From contig NC_081414.1 of NCBI RefSeq assembly GCF_030272615.1, forward strand, positions 4,839,501-4,899,500: a stretch of 60,000 nucleotides of DNA, written 5' to 3'. The position numbers and the translations under genes are program-made. Numbering within the stretch: the stretch's first letter is position 1; the number at the start of each line of letters is the position of its first letter. Shown one piece after another: positions 1-16,323 of this stretch. The DNA comes from Cryptomeria japonica (Eukaryota > Streptophyta > Pinopsida > Cupressales > Cupressaceae). The notes under the pieces were generated by a model. The model was not told where the DNA came from and searched no databases. It saw only the letters and a program-made list of their open reading frames with translations.

Positions 1-729
1 AATTTTACTTGGCCTAGTGATGATGTGTATCAGGAGTGGAAAGATAAGTATATGGGACAGAAAGAAGATGCTCGGGAGTAGTTACAGGAGGTTGCAACAG
101 AACAACAAGCAGAGGAAGCCGCAGATGCTGAAAAGGACTTATAATTGCTTCTTGAAAATGACCGGTTGTTTGTAAAAAAATTTCTTTTGAAGGGTCCAAA
201 GCTTGTATGCATCCATACTGTTATAAATGGATACCAGGACTCCTAAAAAAATGATTGCAAATAATTGTAAGAAAACGCTGCAGAAATTTATCTAAGCTTT
301 TTTCTAGTCTTATGGAGAATACTCTGAGTTTTGTAATATTTTCTCAAAATTAATATCAATATACAGACTAGAAATAGTGTATATACATAAATGTGCATAG
401 CAGTCATAGGGCAACTCATGTCAAATGTGCAACTCAATACAATAAATAATCTTAGTTTGTAGCCCTATAGCATCATAATGCAGTCCTTGACCAAGTATGC
501 ATACAAGAAACATCTAGTTCTATTAAGGCACAAGCATCAAAGTCAGAGGTTATGACAACTAGTGAAAAACATCAAGAACAAAAAGTTTCGTCTCAAGAAT
601 TAGGAGTTGTAATAAAAAAACTTACAAGGATGAGGCATATTCATAACTTATGCAGTCCCACCTTGGATATCAACACTATAAGGAACTCATATTGTTCTTG
701 TACAGACAAGACGATATGGGAGTTCATTA
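1..729. other. No gene recognised; possible decayed coding scrap at the left edge
   Basis: No gene can be supported here. The first roughly 180 bases read on the plus strand as charged, Glu/Ala/Gln-rich sequence broken by a TAG and a TAA, so they may be the tail of a decayed transposon ORF that starts outside the window. The rest is AT-rich without recognisable coding. The right boundary is the target duplication of the solo LTR that follows. Confidence 0.3.
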
Positions 730-2274
730 TGATAGTTCTGATACTAAATGTAAGTACAGATCCAATAGCCAATAAGATGAGAGGGGGGGGTGAATCATAC
801 AAACTTAATATTCTATAAAAACATCAGATTCAACCTCGGTAACATATAATTCAATAATATAACCAAAATTGTTAAACATGCAAACTCAAAAGCATATAAA
901 CATCATAAACCTCATAACACCAGATTTAACGTGGAAACCCAAATAGGGAAAAACCACTGTGGGATTTCAGACCCACTAAGAAATATACTCTTCTAGAGTA
1001 TGCTCGGTTAAAAGCAAATCCTGTTAAAGATTACAAACACATTGCTAGATGTGACCCGGTTAAGGGATTTCCCTCAAATCTGTTAGGATCTTCACCTTGT
1101 TAGAAGTGACCTTGTTAAAGGATTTCAAACACTCAATCAGAATGTCACCTTGCTAGAGGGTTTTACAAATAAGACTGTTAAGTCCACTCGGTTAAGAGAT
1201 TTTTTGTCACTTTCATAAAATAACAGTAATAAAAATCTATCTGCAACTTCACATCTAAAATGCTAAAGCATATTCTTATTTGTTCAATACAATCTAGACA
1301 TAGAACTAATCTTGTCCATCTGCTAGGCTTCTATACTTTGTTATTCAAACAGGTCTTCAAGCCTCTGTGCTCGGTAATCACTATGTAGCATTCCTGTGCA
1401 TACACTTGCTCGCATACATTGTTTATCAACAGTTCCCTATTTATAAACAATTAGCTAACCGCTTAATCTCCTTGATCACATTTCCCATGACCAATCATAG
1501 CCATCAAATCTTCAATCTTGTCCAGGTTCAATGCATCTTTTGATCTGAAAACGTTTTACCCCGCTCGGGAACTTGCACATATTGCTTGGAACTTGTGCCA
1601 GGGTATTGCGGTTCAATCTGCATTTTAGATCTTCATGCCGACTTTCCTTTGCCTTAGATTCATTAACAAACTTCATGCATGACATACCAATCATTTAATC
1701 AGTTCCAGCTCATCAACTTCCTTCATTAAATATCGCATGTAACCATTTAATGCATTCTGCTATAGCTCGGTTACAACTCGATTATAACTTAGTAAATACT
1801 AAACTTCACTCGGTAGACATTCCACCTTCATTAACCGATAGCGATAACCTTAGGGTTTACCGACTAGGTTCCTTAGGGTTTATCGACTAGGTTCTTTGCT
1901 TGGTAACATAGTATAGTATTATCCTTACAATTTACAACATATGTATGATGTTAAAACAATCTAAACATCATGATCTCATCATTGTCTGACTCGGTAATAG
2001 TTGCCCATTGAATACCTTATTCATCCCCTTATTTATCATATTCTTTTTGTGTCTTTTACCAACATCTTTATATTCTTCAAATCATACTTCTCAAGATATG
2101 GCAACATCATACTGAATTAGAAAATCAATTTCTTGACATCAATGACAAAATAATAATATCAAGACAGTAAACATCCTTAATCAGTTATATCCATAATCAT
2201 CAACGACCTTCTCAATATCCTTATTGAAATGCCAACAATCTTTCATTGTCTGTTATAATGCTATATTGCCAACA
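730..2274 (-). mobile_element. Solo LTR, 1545 bp, with 5-bp target duplication
   Basis: The segment starts TGATAG and ends GCCAACA on the plus strand, giving TG...CA ends on either strand, and is flanked by perfect CATTA duplications at 725-729 and 2275-2279. No primer-binding site, polypurine tract or coding region is present, so it is best read as a solo LTR left by recombination between the two LTRs of an element. A G-run followed by TGAATCA (about 781-795) and a block of the GGAAACCC...GGGAAAAACCAC type (931-965) recur in other LTRs of this window. They place the LTR transcription direction on the minus strand, by analogy with the element at 48102-60000. Confidence 0.8.
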
Positions 2275-2279
2275 CATTA

Positions 2280-2746
2280 TACCCAGCAACTCGTGGTGTT
2301 GTTGTTCATGTTGGCTTTGTTGGACCCTGCAATTAAGATTCAATATACATTATTCAATAAGATTAACTATGCAACATAATGAAATATTGAAAAGTGTGTT
2401 ACCTTGTTGAGGTTTGCATGGTTTCGAGAATAGTTTAATATTCTCTACTTAGCAGGGCCAACCACATGAAGGTGGAAGCTCATTTGGCCCCTCCCCCCCC
2501 CCCCCCAAACATCACTCTAAATTCCTCGTTAATATCTTATAACATTCATTCATTAATTCTTTCTACCATTAATAAAATATAACATTCATTCATTAATATC
2601 ACATAACGTTCATTAACACATAACATTGATTAAAATTAATTAACACGCAACATTCATCAATATTAATTAACACATATCATCCATAACCATTAATTAGCAC
2701 ATAATTACATTCACTAACACATAAAAATCAGTCATTATCAAATAAG
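2280..2746. repeat. AT-rich spacer with poly-C run and degenerate short repeats
   Basis: This stretch has no gene that I can support. It contains a C homopolymer near 2490-2505, then, from about 2538 to 2730, many imperfect copies of words such as CATTCATTAA and TAACACATAACATT. This could be subterminal sequence of the neighbouring CACTA element, whose termini often carry short repeated motifs, but no CACTA end was found on this side. Confidence 0.4.
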
Positions 2747-5444
2747 TTAGATTACAATCATTTTTTCTTGTTTTTTCTTTGAAGCTATGAAAAGACTAAG
2801 TGGAACATCGGTGTCTTCATCATTTCCCCCCTCTACAGATGTTCTGCCAACTGCTCGTGATCTCAATGTATGCCTAGTCCTATACTGAGGACGAGGACAC
2901 TGAAGCGAAGGGGGGTCCTCTGTAATAACAAAGAAATGGGTTAAATTCAAAAAAAAAAAAAAAATATTGTTACAAGTATTTCATTAATTTAGAGAACATA
3001 ATTGTTGTGCTCTTTACTTGATGGGGCCACATCATTTTGTGTAGCCTCAACCTCAACATGCTAAACACCACGGTCCTCTTTACCTGAGTGGGGAACATCA
3101 CGTTCTTGAGGTTGTGTACCCAGATCATGCTCCACTTGCTCACCACCGACTACATGCTCTAAAATATTAACAAGAAAGGTTACATTAATTACTACTCTAA
3201 TTACAAATTAAGATGTTTAATTGTATTAATAGCTAAATAAATAAATTTGAATAGCAAATGAATACCTCCACTACTGGGATGCACATCCGGACCTTCATGT
3301 GCAGGTGGTGTTTCACAACTAGCAGGTTGTATTCCAATGACATGCACATTGTTATCATTGCTTGCTTATTTAAAACAAATATAGTCACTTTATGTTGGAA
3401 CTCAACATCAATTAGATTATTGGTAAACTATTCAATTTGAAACAACTTCCATTTAGCATATTTACCTGTGTGACTAATGCACTTGAATGTTGTGTATGCC
3501 CACTCAATTCCTGTAGCCGATCAGCCACGACTGAATAGCCTTGTTGGTAGGCAATTCTCTTGTCATCTTCTGTGGGTGCTCTATTGAATTCAGAGTCCTG
3601 CATTTTTGCTTGGTACCGTGAATTTTGCTTGCATTGTTTGATAAAAAAAAATGTTTGCAATTTATTAATATATTGAGACAATATGGGAGTTTACATGAGA
3701 TACTTACAATTTGTGCAACAAGTTTCATGTAACCACTAGAGCCGAGTTTGTGTTTCCCGTGCTTTTCTTGCCTTGCCTTGGTTGCCTTTGATGTGTCACT
3801 TAGTCTATAAAAAGTTTGAAATATGTTAGATTATATAAATATAAAGAGTAATTAATTAGTACTTAATTACATTCTTAATAGTATCCCTTACCTTCTTCTA
3901 GCGTCTACTGGTGTATTTCCTTTTTTCCTTTCAATTCTCTCCTTGGCATCCAAAATCAAGTCCTTCCACTCCCTCTTTGGAATCATGGGGGGACGCTCAT
4001 ACTTTAGGTTCCTCTCCAAATGGGTCCTGTATTGGTCCCTCACATACTTTAGATATGTGCCAGCTTTTTCAAGGAGCTTGGTTTTGTCAAAGGTGTCATT
4101 TCCAAACCACTCAACCATTTGGTTTGTCAATTCATCTTTTAACCTTTTTTCTTGGTCATTCCACCTTTTAAAGTAAAAAAAAAACCTGTTAGATTCAGAA
4201 ATGAACTGAAGCTACATTTATTACACTTCAAGAAATGGATCAAAGGAAAAGTATTCTAGCAATGATATGAAATCAAAAGTGGATAAGGGTTAGTTCACAT
4301 ATGATGTACCACCTTTTACGTATGGTGGGCCCAAATATCTACAATGCAATGTCACTAAGATGTTTATAGAAAATATCATTGCCTGCAAAAAATTCATGGG
4401 ATCAATATTAGTTCAAAACGAGTGATCATAAAGTAAATTACAGTTAGAGTATATATAATAATAATTTTAAAATACCTGGAACCTTTTGTATCCTTAAGGG
4501 AAGCATTTCTTCGTCGCTCACCACGAATGTGGCCTGCAATGTTCCCATACTAGCAATACGAGAAGATCCAGGAAACGATGCTATGTTATCAACAGTAGTC
4601 GCCTGTGGCACATCCTCATGTGCATCTCCTCATACAAAAAATGAATCCATTATGAAATGGCATTAGAATTCAAGAAAGAATGCTTGAAGGGAAATAAAAA
4701 CATGACAAAAGATAGAGTAAAAGAGGGATCTACCAACAGTGGGCAGGCCAATATGACGTGCACTAGAGGATGTCTGCATGATATGTGTTTCCCACATTGC
4801 AGTTGGCAATACAGGTGAGGGTGACCTCTGATGAGGCGGCGTCGACATTTGCACAGTAACATTGACAACACCTAAAGAATAATACATTAAACATATGAAA
4901 AGTGCAAGAATTGTAAACAAGGATGAACCTTTATTTTGAAAATTGATAGTGTCAAGTATGATGTGTTTTGGGTACTCAGAGTGATAAGCCAAGCAAGTGA
5001 TGATACAAGAAAATCGTCATCGCCTGATCCTGCAACAACCTGATTGTAGGAACGACTTTCATGAGGGCGGATAAATTGCTGTAAAAACAATACATACATA
5101 TTTTAGTTAATGACATAAAAAGAGAATAAAATATAAACCATTATTGAACTTTTGTTATAATTAAAGCTTTCATTACTGCTTACTTGCAAGTTTTCTGTTG
5201 TCTTATACAATAATTCCACCCTCTGTTGTATCTCATCAGTGGTAGGATGCACGACTGCCAAAGCAACAATCTCTTTTCTAATTTTTATAAGAGGCATTTT
5301 AAAGAATTTCACAAGGTCTGTGGGATCTTCAGGGTCATCATTGCTTAATCCTAATGATTCCACATCCATAGAAAGGTGCTCAGGTACTGCAACTCCCTTT
5401 CCCTTTCCCCGAACATCCATCTGTGTCAAGAATATCATTAACAA
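2747..5444 (-). CDS. CACTA second gene, plant Ptta/En/Spm (Transposase_24-like) protein, multi-exon
   Basis: Several minus-strand open segments line up as exons: 5103-5444, 4663-5099, about 3740-4130, 3412-3728 and possibly 2747-2950. The core segment reads from a Trp/Phe-rich stretch (KLLEKAGTYLKYVRDQYRTH) through a basic helix (AKERIERKKGN) to ARQEKHGKHKLGSSGY and a later EFNRAPTEDDKR. That order is typical of the plant Ptta/En/Spm transposase family, the partner protein of the tnp2 transposase in CACTA elements, which in Spm binds subterminal repeats. It lies directly downstream of the tnp2-type gene on the same strand, as in other CACTA elements. Exon joints and the start codon cannot be fixed by eye, and the last exon is weakly supported. 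No protein-level defect is obvious in the core exons. Confidence 0.6.
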
Positions 5445-5996
5445 TTACAAAATTAGTATAAATCACTAAAACAAAGAACATAATAATGTAACAGTTTGCT
5501 TCTACCTAATTTGTACAATTACAATGAGGTTTACCTGCTTGGTAGAAGTGTCGCAAGGTACATCTCTATCTGCGATATGTGATGGATCCATGTCGGCCTG
5601 TGACAAAGAAAAAATATAAAAAATGTTAGCGCAATTACATCATACACAACACGAACAACATGAACTTTGTAGACAAAAAGAGTATTAAATAATAAAAAGA
5701 TGTTGTCATCAAAATCATTGTAAATTTTGTAATTCCTTACCTTTACTTTATGTAGACTATGCAGGATCCTCAACTAAATGGTCACATAAATAGTCATATA
5801 GCTAATAAACAATCCAATTTCCATAAATAAACACAGTTTAAAAATTGTCACATAAATAGTCACACCCCCTATCTCCATCTCCATATTAAAAGGTGCATCA
5901 TGAATTAATTATGTAATGGCATTAGAATTTAAAACAAAATGAATTAATTATGTAAAAAAAATTCTATCAAGAAGTCAATATTCAATAGATAATATA

Positions 5997-10255
<4,259 letters not shown>

Positions 10256-11745
10256 GGTCTTTCTTCACAGGCAAGAAAATAGAAATTATTGTCTGACATG
10301 GTCTTTCCCTCAGGAGCTGGCGGATCCTACTTCCATACTTTAATTATGTTTTCTCAAAGGACAATCCTAAAAATCCATGCATTGCAAACAACTTTTTACA
10401 CCTTTGTTGGTTGTGGTGGCGTCACAGAGAGTTTACATCAATAAATGAAGAACATGCCAATGCTTTTAATGCAGCAGTAGAAGTCTATCTCTTATTCAAT
10501 ATCTCTAGTGAAACGCCCATGATCTTTTGTTGGAGTAGAATTTGTTATATTCTAGAAAGGGTCTTGTCCTTTGTTGATGAGATATTCATCTACCTCAAGA
10601 AATAACCGTTCTTTTCTCCAACAAGAAGTGGAACTAAATGAAGATCTAGCACCATGAAATTAATCCTCAAAAGGATTACTATAGTTAGTTTTGGTAGATA
10701 ATGATTTGGGTAAAATACTAATGTGGCTTTACAAAACATTATGTACTAGCTTAGCATACTCTAACAACTTTGGTGTGACATGCTACATCCAATTAAGTCT
10801 CCATCAGTATCTCTATTGTGTTTATGGATTGGGATTCAATGTACTCTTTTTATACACAGATTTTACTTTCAACTGAGGAGGTTTGTATGTACTTACTTGT
10901 CTTTCGATTGTATCCCTATTTCAAGAATTTCTTCTATTAACAAATCATTTGTTGTAAGTTGTACAAGTGGAAGCTTGAACATGCCTTCCATGCTAGCCTT
11001 GTTGATACGTTCAAAACCATCTTGTGCAACAAATCTTTAGAACTCCATTTTTCTGAATTAAAGAGTGAGTAGTAGGGACAATCTAGGACACTTACAGAGG
11101 TTTTGCGAGAGAGATAAATAGACCTAAACATTATGGCTTAATAATGATCAACAGGTAAACAGATAAGAAACTCTCAATATCAAAATCACTTTCTCAATTG
11201 TCTTTACTAGAAATGGATAGATCTGCTAATAATGGCTTTATGACTGTATGTCAACTTTAGACTCAATCCAAGAAGAGCTATAACTAATATGTGATATCTA
11301 GATTTATGATCTCTATAATATAACAATCCCATAATTATGTTTCCACGCATCTATACCACAACACAAACATCATGCTAGTGTTCAACCATAGCAATTGATA
11401 TCCTAATTATAGAATGTGAAATATGTACATAACTATGAATAAAGATTAAGAAAAACAAAGAAAGATGCTTATTGCAAACATAAATGACTAATGGACAAGA
11501 ATTGAATTCATTGTAGATAGTTTTGAATATCAAATTCACTTATTTGTGTGCATTTAGTAACTCATGTACTTGTGGCCAACCATTTATCTCTTTCATAAAT
11601 TAAACACTTGTTAATAACATTAAATGGCTGAGTAATTATGTTTTAGTTGAAATTGAAAATAAAATATTTTATTTCAGGGCAACTCACACTATTCCCTATC
11701 ATATTTTAGACTCTTGGTTTTGTTAGTAGTGGTTTGATGTCTTTG
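10256..11745. other. AT-rich sequence upstream of the CACTA transposase; no gene seen
   Basis: No coding region is supported. A short duplication flanks the transposase start: the words GATATTGTCTGACATGGTCTTTC near 10241-10263 and ATTGTCTGACATGGTCTTTCCC near 10288-10309 repeat each other. The remainder is AT-rich with only short chance ORFs. If the CACTA end proposed at 12967 is right, this is the 5' region of that transposon. Confidence 0.4.
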
Positions 11746-12508
11746 GAGCTGATCATTGCATTTCTTTAGTTACGTTTGCCAGCCTACTCCCGGCCTGTGC
11801 CAAAATGGGAGCTTTGGAACAGGGTATGGACATCCATCAAAGCATAAACAATAGAGGAATTTTGTCAGATGTAGTTGCAACTGCACAAAATGGATTTGTT
11901 GAGAAGGCTTTAGAAACTTTCAAGCAAATGCAATCGACAGGTGTAAAGCCAAATTCCATGACCATTACTACTATCCTCCCTACCTGTGCCAAAATGGGAG
12001 ATTTGGAACAGGGTATGGACATTCATCGAAGCATAAAGGATAGAGAAATTTTGTCAGATGTTGTAGTTGTAACTGCCTTGGTAGACATGTATGCAAAATG
12101 TGGAAGCATAGACAAGGCACGTGAACTATTTGATAGAATGCCTGAAAGAAATGTTGTCTCGTGGACTGCAACGATTGCTAGATATGCACAAAATGGATTT
12201 GTCGAAAAGGCATTTTGACACTTTCAAGCAAATGAAATTGGAAGGCATAAAGCCAAATTCCACAACCTTTGCCAACATCCTCCCTGCCTATGCAAAAATG
12301 GGAGCTCTGGAACAGGGTATGGACATCCATCAAAGCATAACGGATAGAGGAATTTTGTTAGGTGTTGTACTTGCAAATGCCCTGCTTGACATGAATGCAA
12401 AATGTGGAAACATGGACAAGGCTCGTGAATTGTTTGATATGATGCCGCAAAGAGATCCGATCTCATGTGAACAATCAACACGCGCGTATACGGGAGGAAG
12501 GGATTGCT
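11746..12508 (+). pseudogene. PLS-type pentatricopeptide repeat (PPR) gene fragment, frameshifted
   Basis: The reading frame opens near 11746 (LVTFASLLPACAKMG, then ALEQGMDIHQSI) and shows PPR units with classic landmarks: LVDMYAKCGSIDKARELFD, MPERNVVSW, YAQNGFVEKAL and FKQMQSTGVKPNS. PPR proteins bind organellar RNA and act in editing, splicing or stability in plastids and mitochondria. Here the gene is broken. There is no N-terminal targeting region. The join between ILSDV and ATAQNGFVEKAL suggests loss of about one repeat. A one-base change near 12215 (after FVEKAF) shifts the frame, and the C-terminal units continue in the next frame to about 12508 without E or DYW domains. It lies between the CACTA transposase and a possible CACTA end, so capture by the transposon is possible. 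It could equally be an independent pseudogene. Confidence 0.8.
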
Positions 12509-12639
12509 GATACAAAATTGAACGCTCACTCAATCACAGTTCTATGGTTTTACGAGATTAAACTAGGACAATTAACCACCACATGTATATTTTTTGCAAC
12601 ATGAAATTAAAAACTAGGGCAATTTGAATCTACCTCCTG

Positions 12640-12967
12640 CGTGGGATTGCCTTCGACGTGGGTTTGATGTTCTTGGGGGTTGAAGTCACCACGGACGCCT
12701 ATGCGGGATTGCAATTCACAAATGAATTCCCCGCCTCTTTTTTTAATTTTGTAATGGCCGCTATCATCGGAATTACGACGAACTCGAGCACTTTTTTGAA
12801 AAAAAGAAAATTCTCATTGCTAATGCCTTCTTCGTCGAAACCAAATGGGTAATTTCTGTCGGATTTACAACGAATGCAGGCATTTAAAAAAAAAAAATCA
12901 AATTTGGCAACAATATACCTTCTCCGTCGGAAACCTCAGTCGAAAATCTAGTCCAAATGTATTAGTG
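12640..12967 (-). mobile_element. Possible CACTA terminus with subterminal repeats
   Basis: Read on the minus strand from 12967, the sequence starts CACTAATACATTTGG and continues with several related GC-containing words (CGACGGA near 12929, GTCGGA near 12858, CGACGAA near 12833 and CGTCG-like motifs near 12775 and 12655) in otherwise AT-rich DNA. A CACTA end followed by short subterminal motifs is the usual layout of En/Spm elements, and the end faces the transposase genes correctly. The matching opposite end and the 3-bp target duplication were not found, so the assignment is tentative. Confidence 0.4.
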
Positions 12968-15599
12968 TGCTTTTATAAGCATTCATTGTATTCAATGTAT
13001 TGCATGACACATAATGCATGGTCCCTTATTTAGATTGTCATATGTCGACTTCTTCTTTGGCACCTCTCTAATTTTTTTGGTAGGATCTTTGCCTCGATTG
13101 GCATCTAGAGGAGTTTATGACATTGTTTTCCTATTTTGAGGACACTGATGTTTTCTTTGAGTAATGGTGGTCTCTTTTTTTTTGGTGAGAGACAATGATT
13201 TTTTTTCATGAGTGGATCTTCCACATGTAATGTTTCATTGGGGGTGTCATTTTTTGTCCTTGGCATTGACTTATCCATTTTTATTGTAGTCAACTTACTT
13301 TTCCATCATCATCCCAAATGCCTTGGCAAGTTTTAGTTATCAACCAAACCACTAGTCTCTTTGGTGGATCGGGCTTTTTTTTAAACCAATCTATTTGAGG
13401 CGGTTGATTTATTTGAATTTTGGCACTAGCTTCTTCTAACCGGAATAGCAATTGGTTTTTGCTATATTTCTTGCATAGATGGATATTTTCTAGCAATGCA
13501 GTCATCTTTTTATTGGAGCACGCTTCCCTCCTCTACATGGTTAATGATCTCTTTTATGGTGGTGAACTTTTTAGTTGGCATTAATATTTTGGTTTTGGGC
13601 AGTCGTTTTCTTTACTAGTTGTGGCTCTTATTCTAACTACTTTTTAAAGTTGCATGGTTTGTTTTTTGCTCACTCATTGGTGGCACTTGCATGTTTGTGA
13701 GATGTTTTTCTAATAGTAGTATCTTGGCTACTTTCTTGGTCATGTTTCTCATGAAGTTTCTTTTAACATGCATACAATTTGTTTCTATCAAATTTGCCCA
13801 CATGTATGGTGTTATTCCTTTTTCGGAAACTAAAACTACCATTCATGCCCCTTGAAAGTTTTAGTTTAAATTGCATGCACATGGACATATTTCTTTTGCA
13901 CGAATTTTGACAACAATCTCTCTGTTTTTTTTGTTGCTAGAAGATTTTTGTTGTGTGACTCTAGTATATTGGTGGATCAACCATTGGCAGATTTTTGCAT
14001 GGTTGTCATTTGATTGAAGATCTATAAGCAACCTCTTATTCTGAGTGATGTTTGTGTCATTTTTTTTTGGCAAAATTTTATTTTTTTGAATGCAAGCATA
14101 GTGTTTTTTTAGCATTGGGCATATTAGCTTTTTCCCAACCACATGGATATTTTTAATCTAGTTTTGTCATTTACCAACAAACTAATCATTTTTTTCCATT
14201 GCCATGACCTTCACCTCTCGTCCCCTCAATTTTCCTATAGGGGGATTTTTTTTCATTTAGCCATAACTTGGGCATATAGTGTCACTTTTTGTGTGTGTCA
14301 TATATGGTCGAAAATCTGTTTTCACACTCTTTAGATAATGGTGCAACTACTTTCTTGATATTTTTATACTAGTATATTTTATCGCCTATTGAAGTCATAT
14401 GTGTTGTTTTCATTCCCAAGCTAGTATCTTTTTTCCAGTTTCTCTATTTTTTTTGATTCTTGTGTCGTTAGAAAGGTCTTTCATAGCTCTTTGTAGCTAT
14501 CCATGCACTTTTTCTAGATTTTTCTCTAGGTATATTTTATTCAATTTTTCATGTTTTCACACTCTAGATTATTACTTGGTCAATTTGGCTGCTAAGCACT
14601 TTATATTTGTGTTTGATGACTTCATTTGGGCTATTCTACATGTATTTCCAACATTTTGTCATATTTGGGTATTTTGAGCATCTTTTTCATGCACTTTTCT
14701 ATTTGTAGACGCACTAAGATAAGTGCCACTTTTGTGTATGGTTTTTGGGGATTCTGCACATTCTATTGTGCCTTATTTTGTACATGCACTATATTATAAA
14801 GTGTCATGTTGGGGGGGGTGGGGTGGGGTTATGTAGTACCTTAATTGTTTTGACATCATACCTTTGTCAAGTGTGTGTGCCTCCATGAAAACATCGAATC
14901 TCAGTGATTCTTGTCCCATGTGTGTGTGCATTAGCTGCATACCATTGTTTAGTAGCAGGCACTTTCTTGTGCATATTCAGATTATCCTTCATGCACTTAT
15001 TGGTGACACACAATTTCAATGGACCTATCATCAACTCTCCCTCAGTAGCATTATGGGGGATTTCTACTATTGGTGCTAATTCTTCCTTGGTTTCGCTTTG
15101 GAGTGACCTAGGTATACAGTATGTGTTCCTATGTACTAGTTGGATGTAGTGGATGTATTTTGTGAGTTGGGGCATTTACCATATAGACGCTCTTGCAACC
15201 CAGTTTTGTGGAGCAAACCTATCCTTAGTTGACTAGTATTCATCATACTATTGGCACCTATATTTTGGACTAACGATTTTCTTTTGCATGGTTGAGTAGT
15301 ATCGTTGGGGTCACTCATGCAGATTCATGTGCCATGTGTATCTTCAACTACTAGATTTTTGCCTTTTGTTTGCCTTTTGTTTGCCAACTACTCATTGTTT
15401 GAGTGGTATCGTTGGGGACACTCATACAGATTGTTGTCTTCATGATCCTAATCGTCATCTTGTTTTTAGAGGAGGTTCTTCATTCAACACTATAATAGTC
15501 TTTGTTTGATAGTTATCTATAGCTTCTTCATGCTTCAAAGGATGTTCTTCATGTTCCTACTCTTTGGGGACATTGTTTGGAGGCTTCTTAGTCCTCCTA
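12968..15599. other. T/G-rich unidentified sequence, probably an old retrotransposon interior
   Basis: The plus strand is strikingly rich in T with many runs of six to nine T and a G-run near 14811-14826. The ORFs found here are short, run in both directions and match nothing I recognise. The 3' part grades into sequence resembling the 3' untranslated region of the Copia element at 24632-30881, so at least the right end is probably a decayed Copia interior. Confidence 0.35.
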
Positions 15600-15960
15600 T
15601 GTTTTTCTCCTTTTCTCTAGTTGTGAGAGTTTTTTTGTTTATACATGGGTACCTTATTAGACCTTAGTTGTTGGGACCCATCCTTTGAATTTCATGCATT
15701 TGCATTTATAGGTTTTAGCTTCTCGCCAAGTTTACCTTAAGGGTGGGTGTTAAAGTAATTTAGTACTCTAGGACTTAAGCTTACTCAGGTCATGTTAATT
15801 TTGGTGTATCAAGTCATGTGATGAGGAAACATGTGTCATGATCTTTTTGTATACTCGCATAGGATTTCTTAGGTTATGCTTTATTTATCTTTTAGGTTTC
15901 CTTTACAAGGATTCATTGTAGCTTTATTATTTAATTCAGTTAATTCTTTTTTACATAATC
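15600..15960 (+). mobile_element. Copia remnant: 3' UTR, polypurine tract and LTR start
   Basis: The stretch 15605-15700 parallels 30295-30395 of the well-preserved Copia element in sequence order: a TTCTCCTTTTCTCT block, GTGAGAG, ACATGGGTACC and GGGACCCATC. It is followed, as in that element, by CTTAAGGG-type polypurine sequence (15737-15747) and then TGTTAAAG at 15748, the expected LTR start. The LTR end was not found before another Copia fragment begins at about 15960, so this LTR is probably truncated. Confidence 0.5.
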
Positions 15961-16265
15961 AATATGACTGTTACACATGCCTCTAAGGAGACGATATGGT
16001 TACAAAGACTTGGTAATGATATTGGTTTCGATTTCAGGATATGAGGATTGAATGTGATGGTCAGAGTGCCATATGTTTGGTCAAGAATATTGTGTATCAT
16101 GCTCTTACTCTCAATATCACTTTGTGTGAGAAATGGTTGAGAATAGACAAATCTTGATTGAGAAAGTAGACATTTTGGATAATATTGAGGATTCACTTCC
16201 AAAGCCAGTGACCACAAATAAGTTCTCTTGGTGTAGGAGGGTTATGGGCATTGATCACTATACTT
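15960..16265 (+). pseudogene. Copia RNase H fragment
   Basis: The plus strand reads VTHASKETIWLQRLGNDIGF, matching the segment after the Copia RNase H STEAEY motif. After a stop and frame change near 16040 it continues as MRIECDGQSAICLVKN. A further frame shift leads to a C-terminal stretch resembling LIEKVDTLDNI...DSLPKPVTTNKFSWCRR and an end near 16265. Only the last third of RNase H is left. A purine-rich CAAAGTGGGAGAA at 16311-16323 sits where the polypurine tract of this element is expected, so an LTR should follow, but I could not delimit it. It is unlike the Copia elements at 22.3-24.6 and 26.1-30.1 kb in sequence and is likely a third family. Confidence 0.7.
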
Positions 16266-16323
16266 AATTTTATATTTATGTATATGGGTGTAATTTACAA
16301 TGTATGATTTCAAAGTGGGAGAA

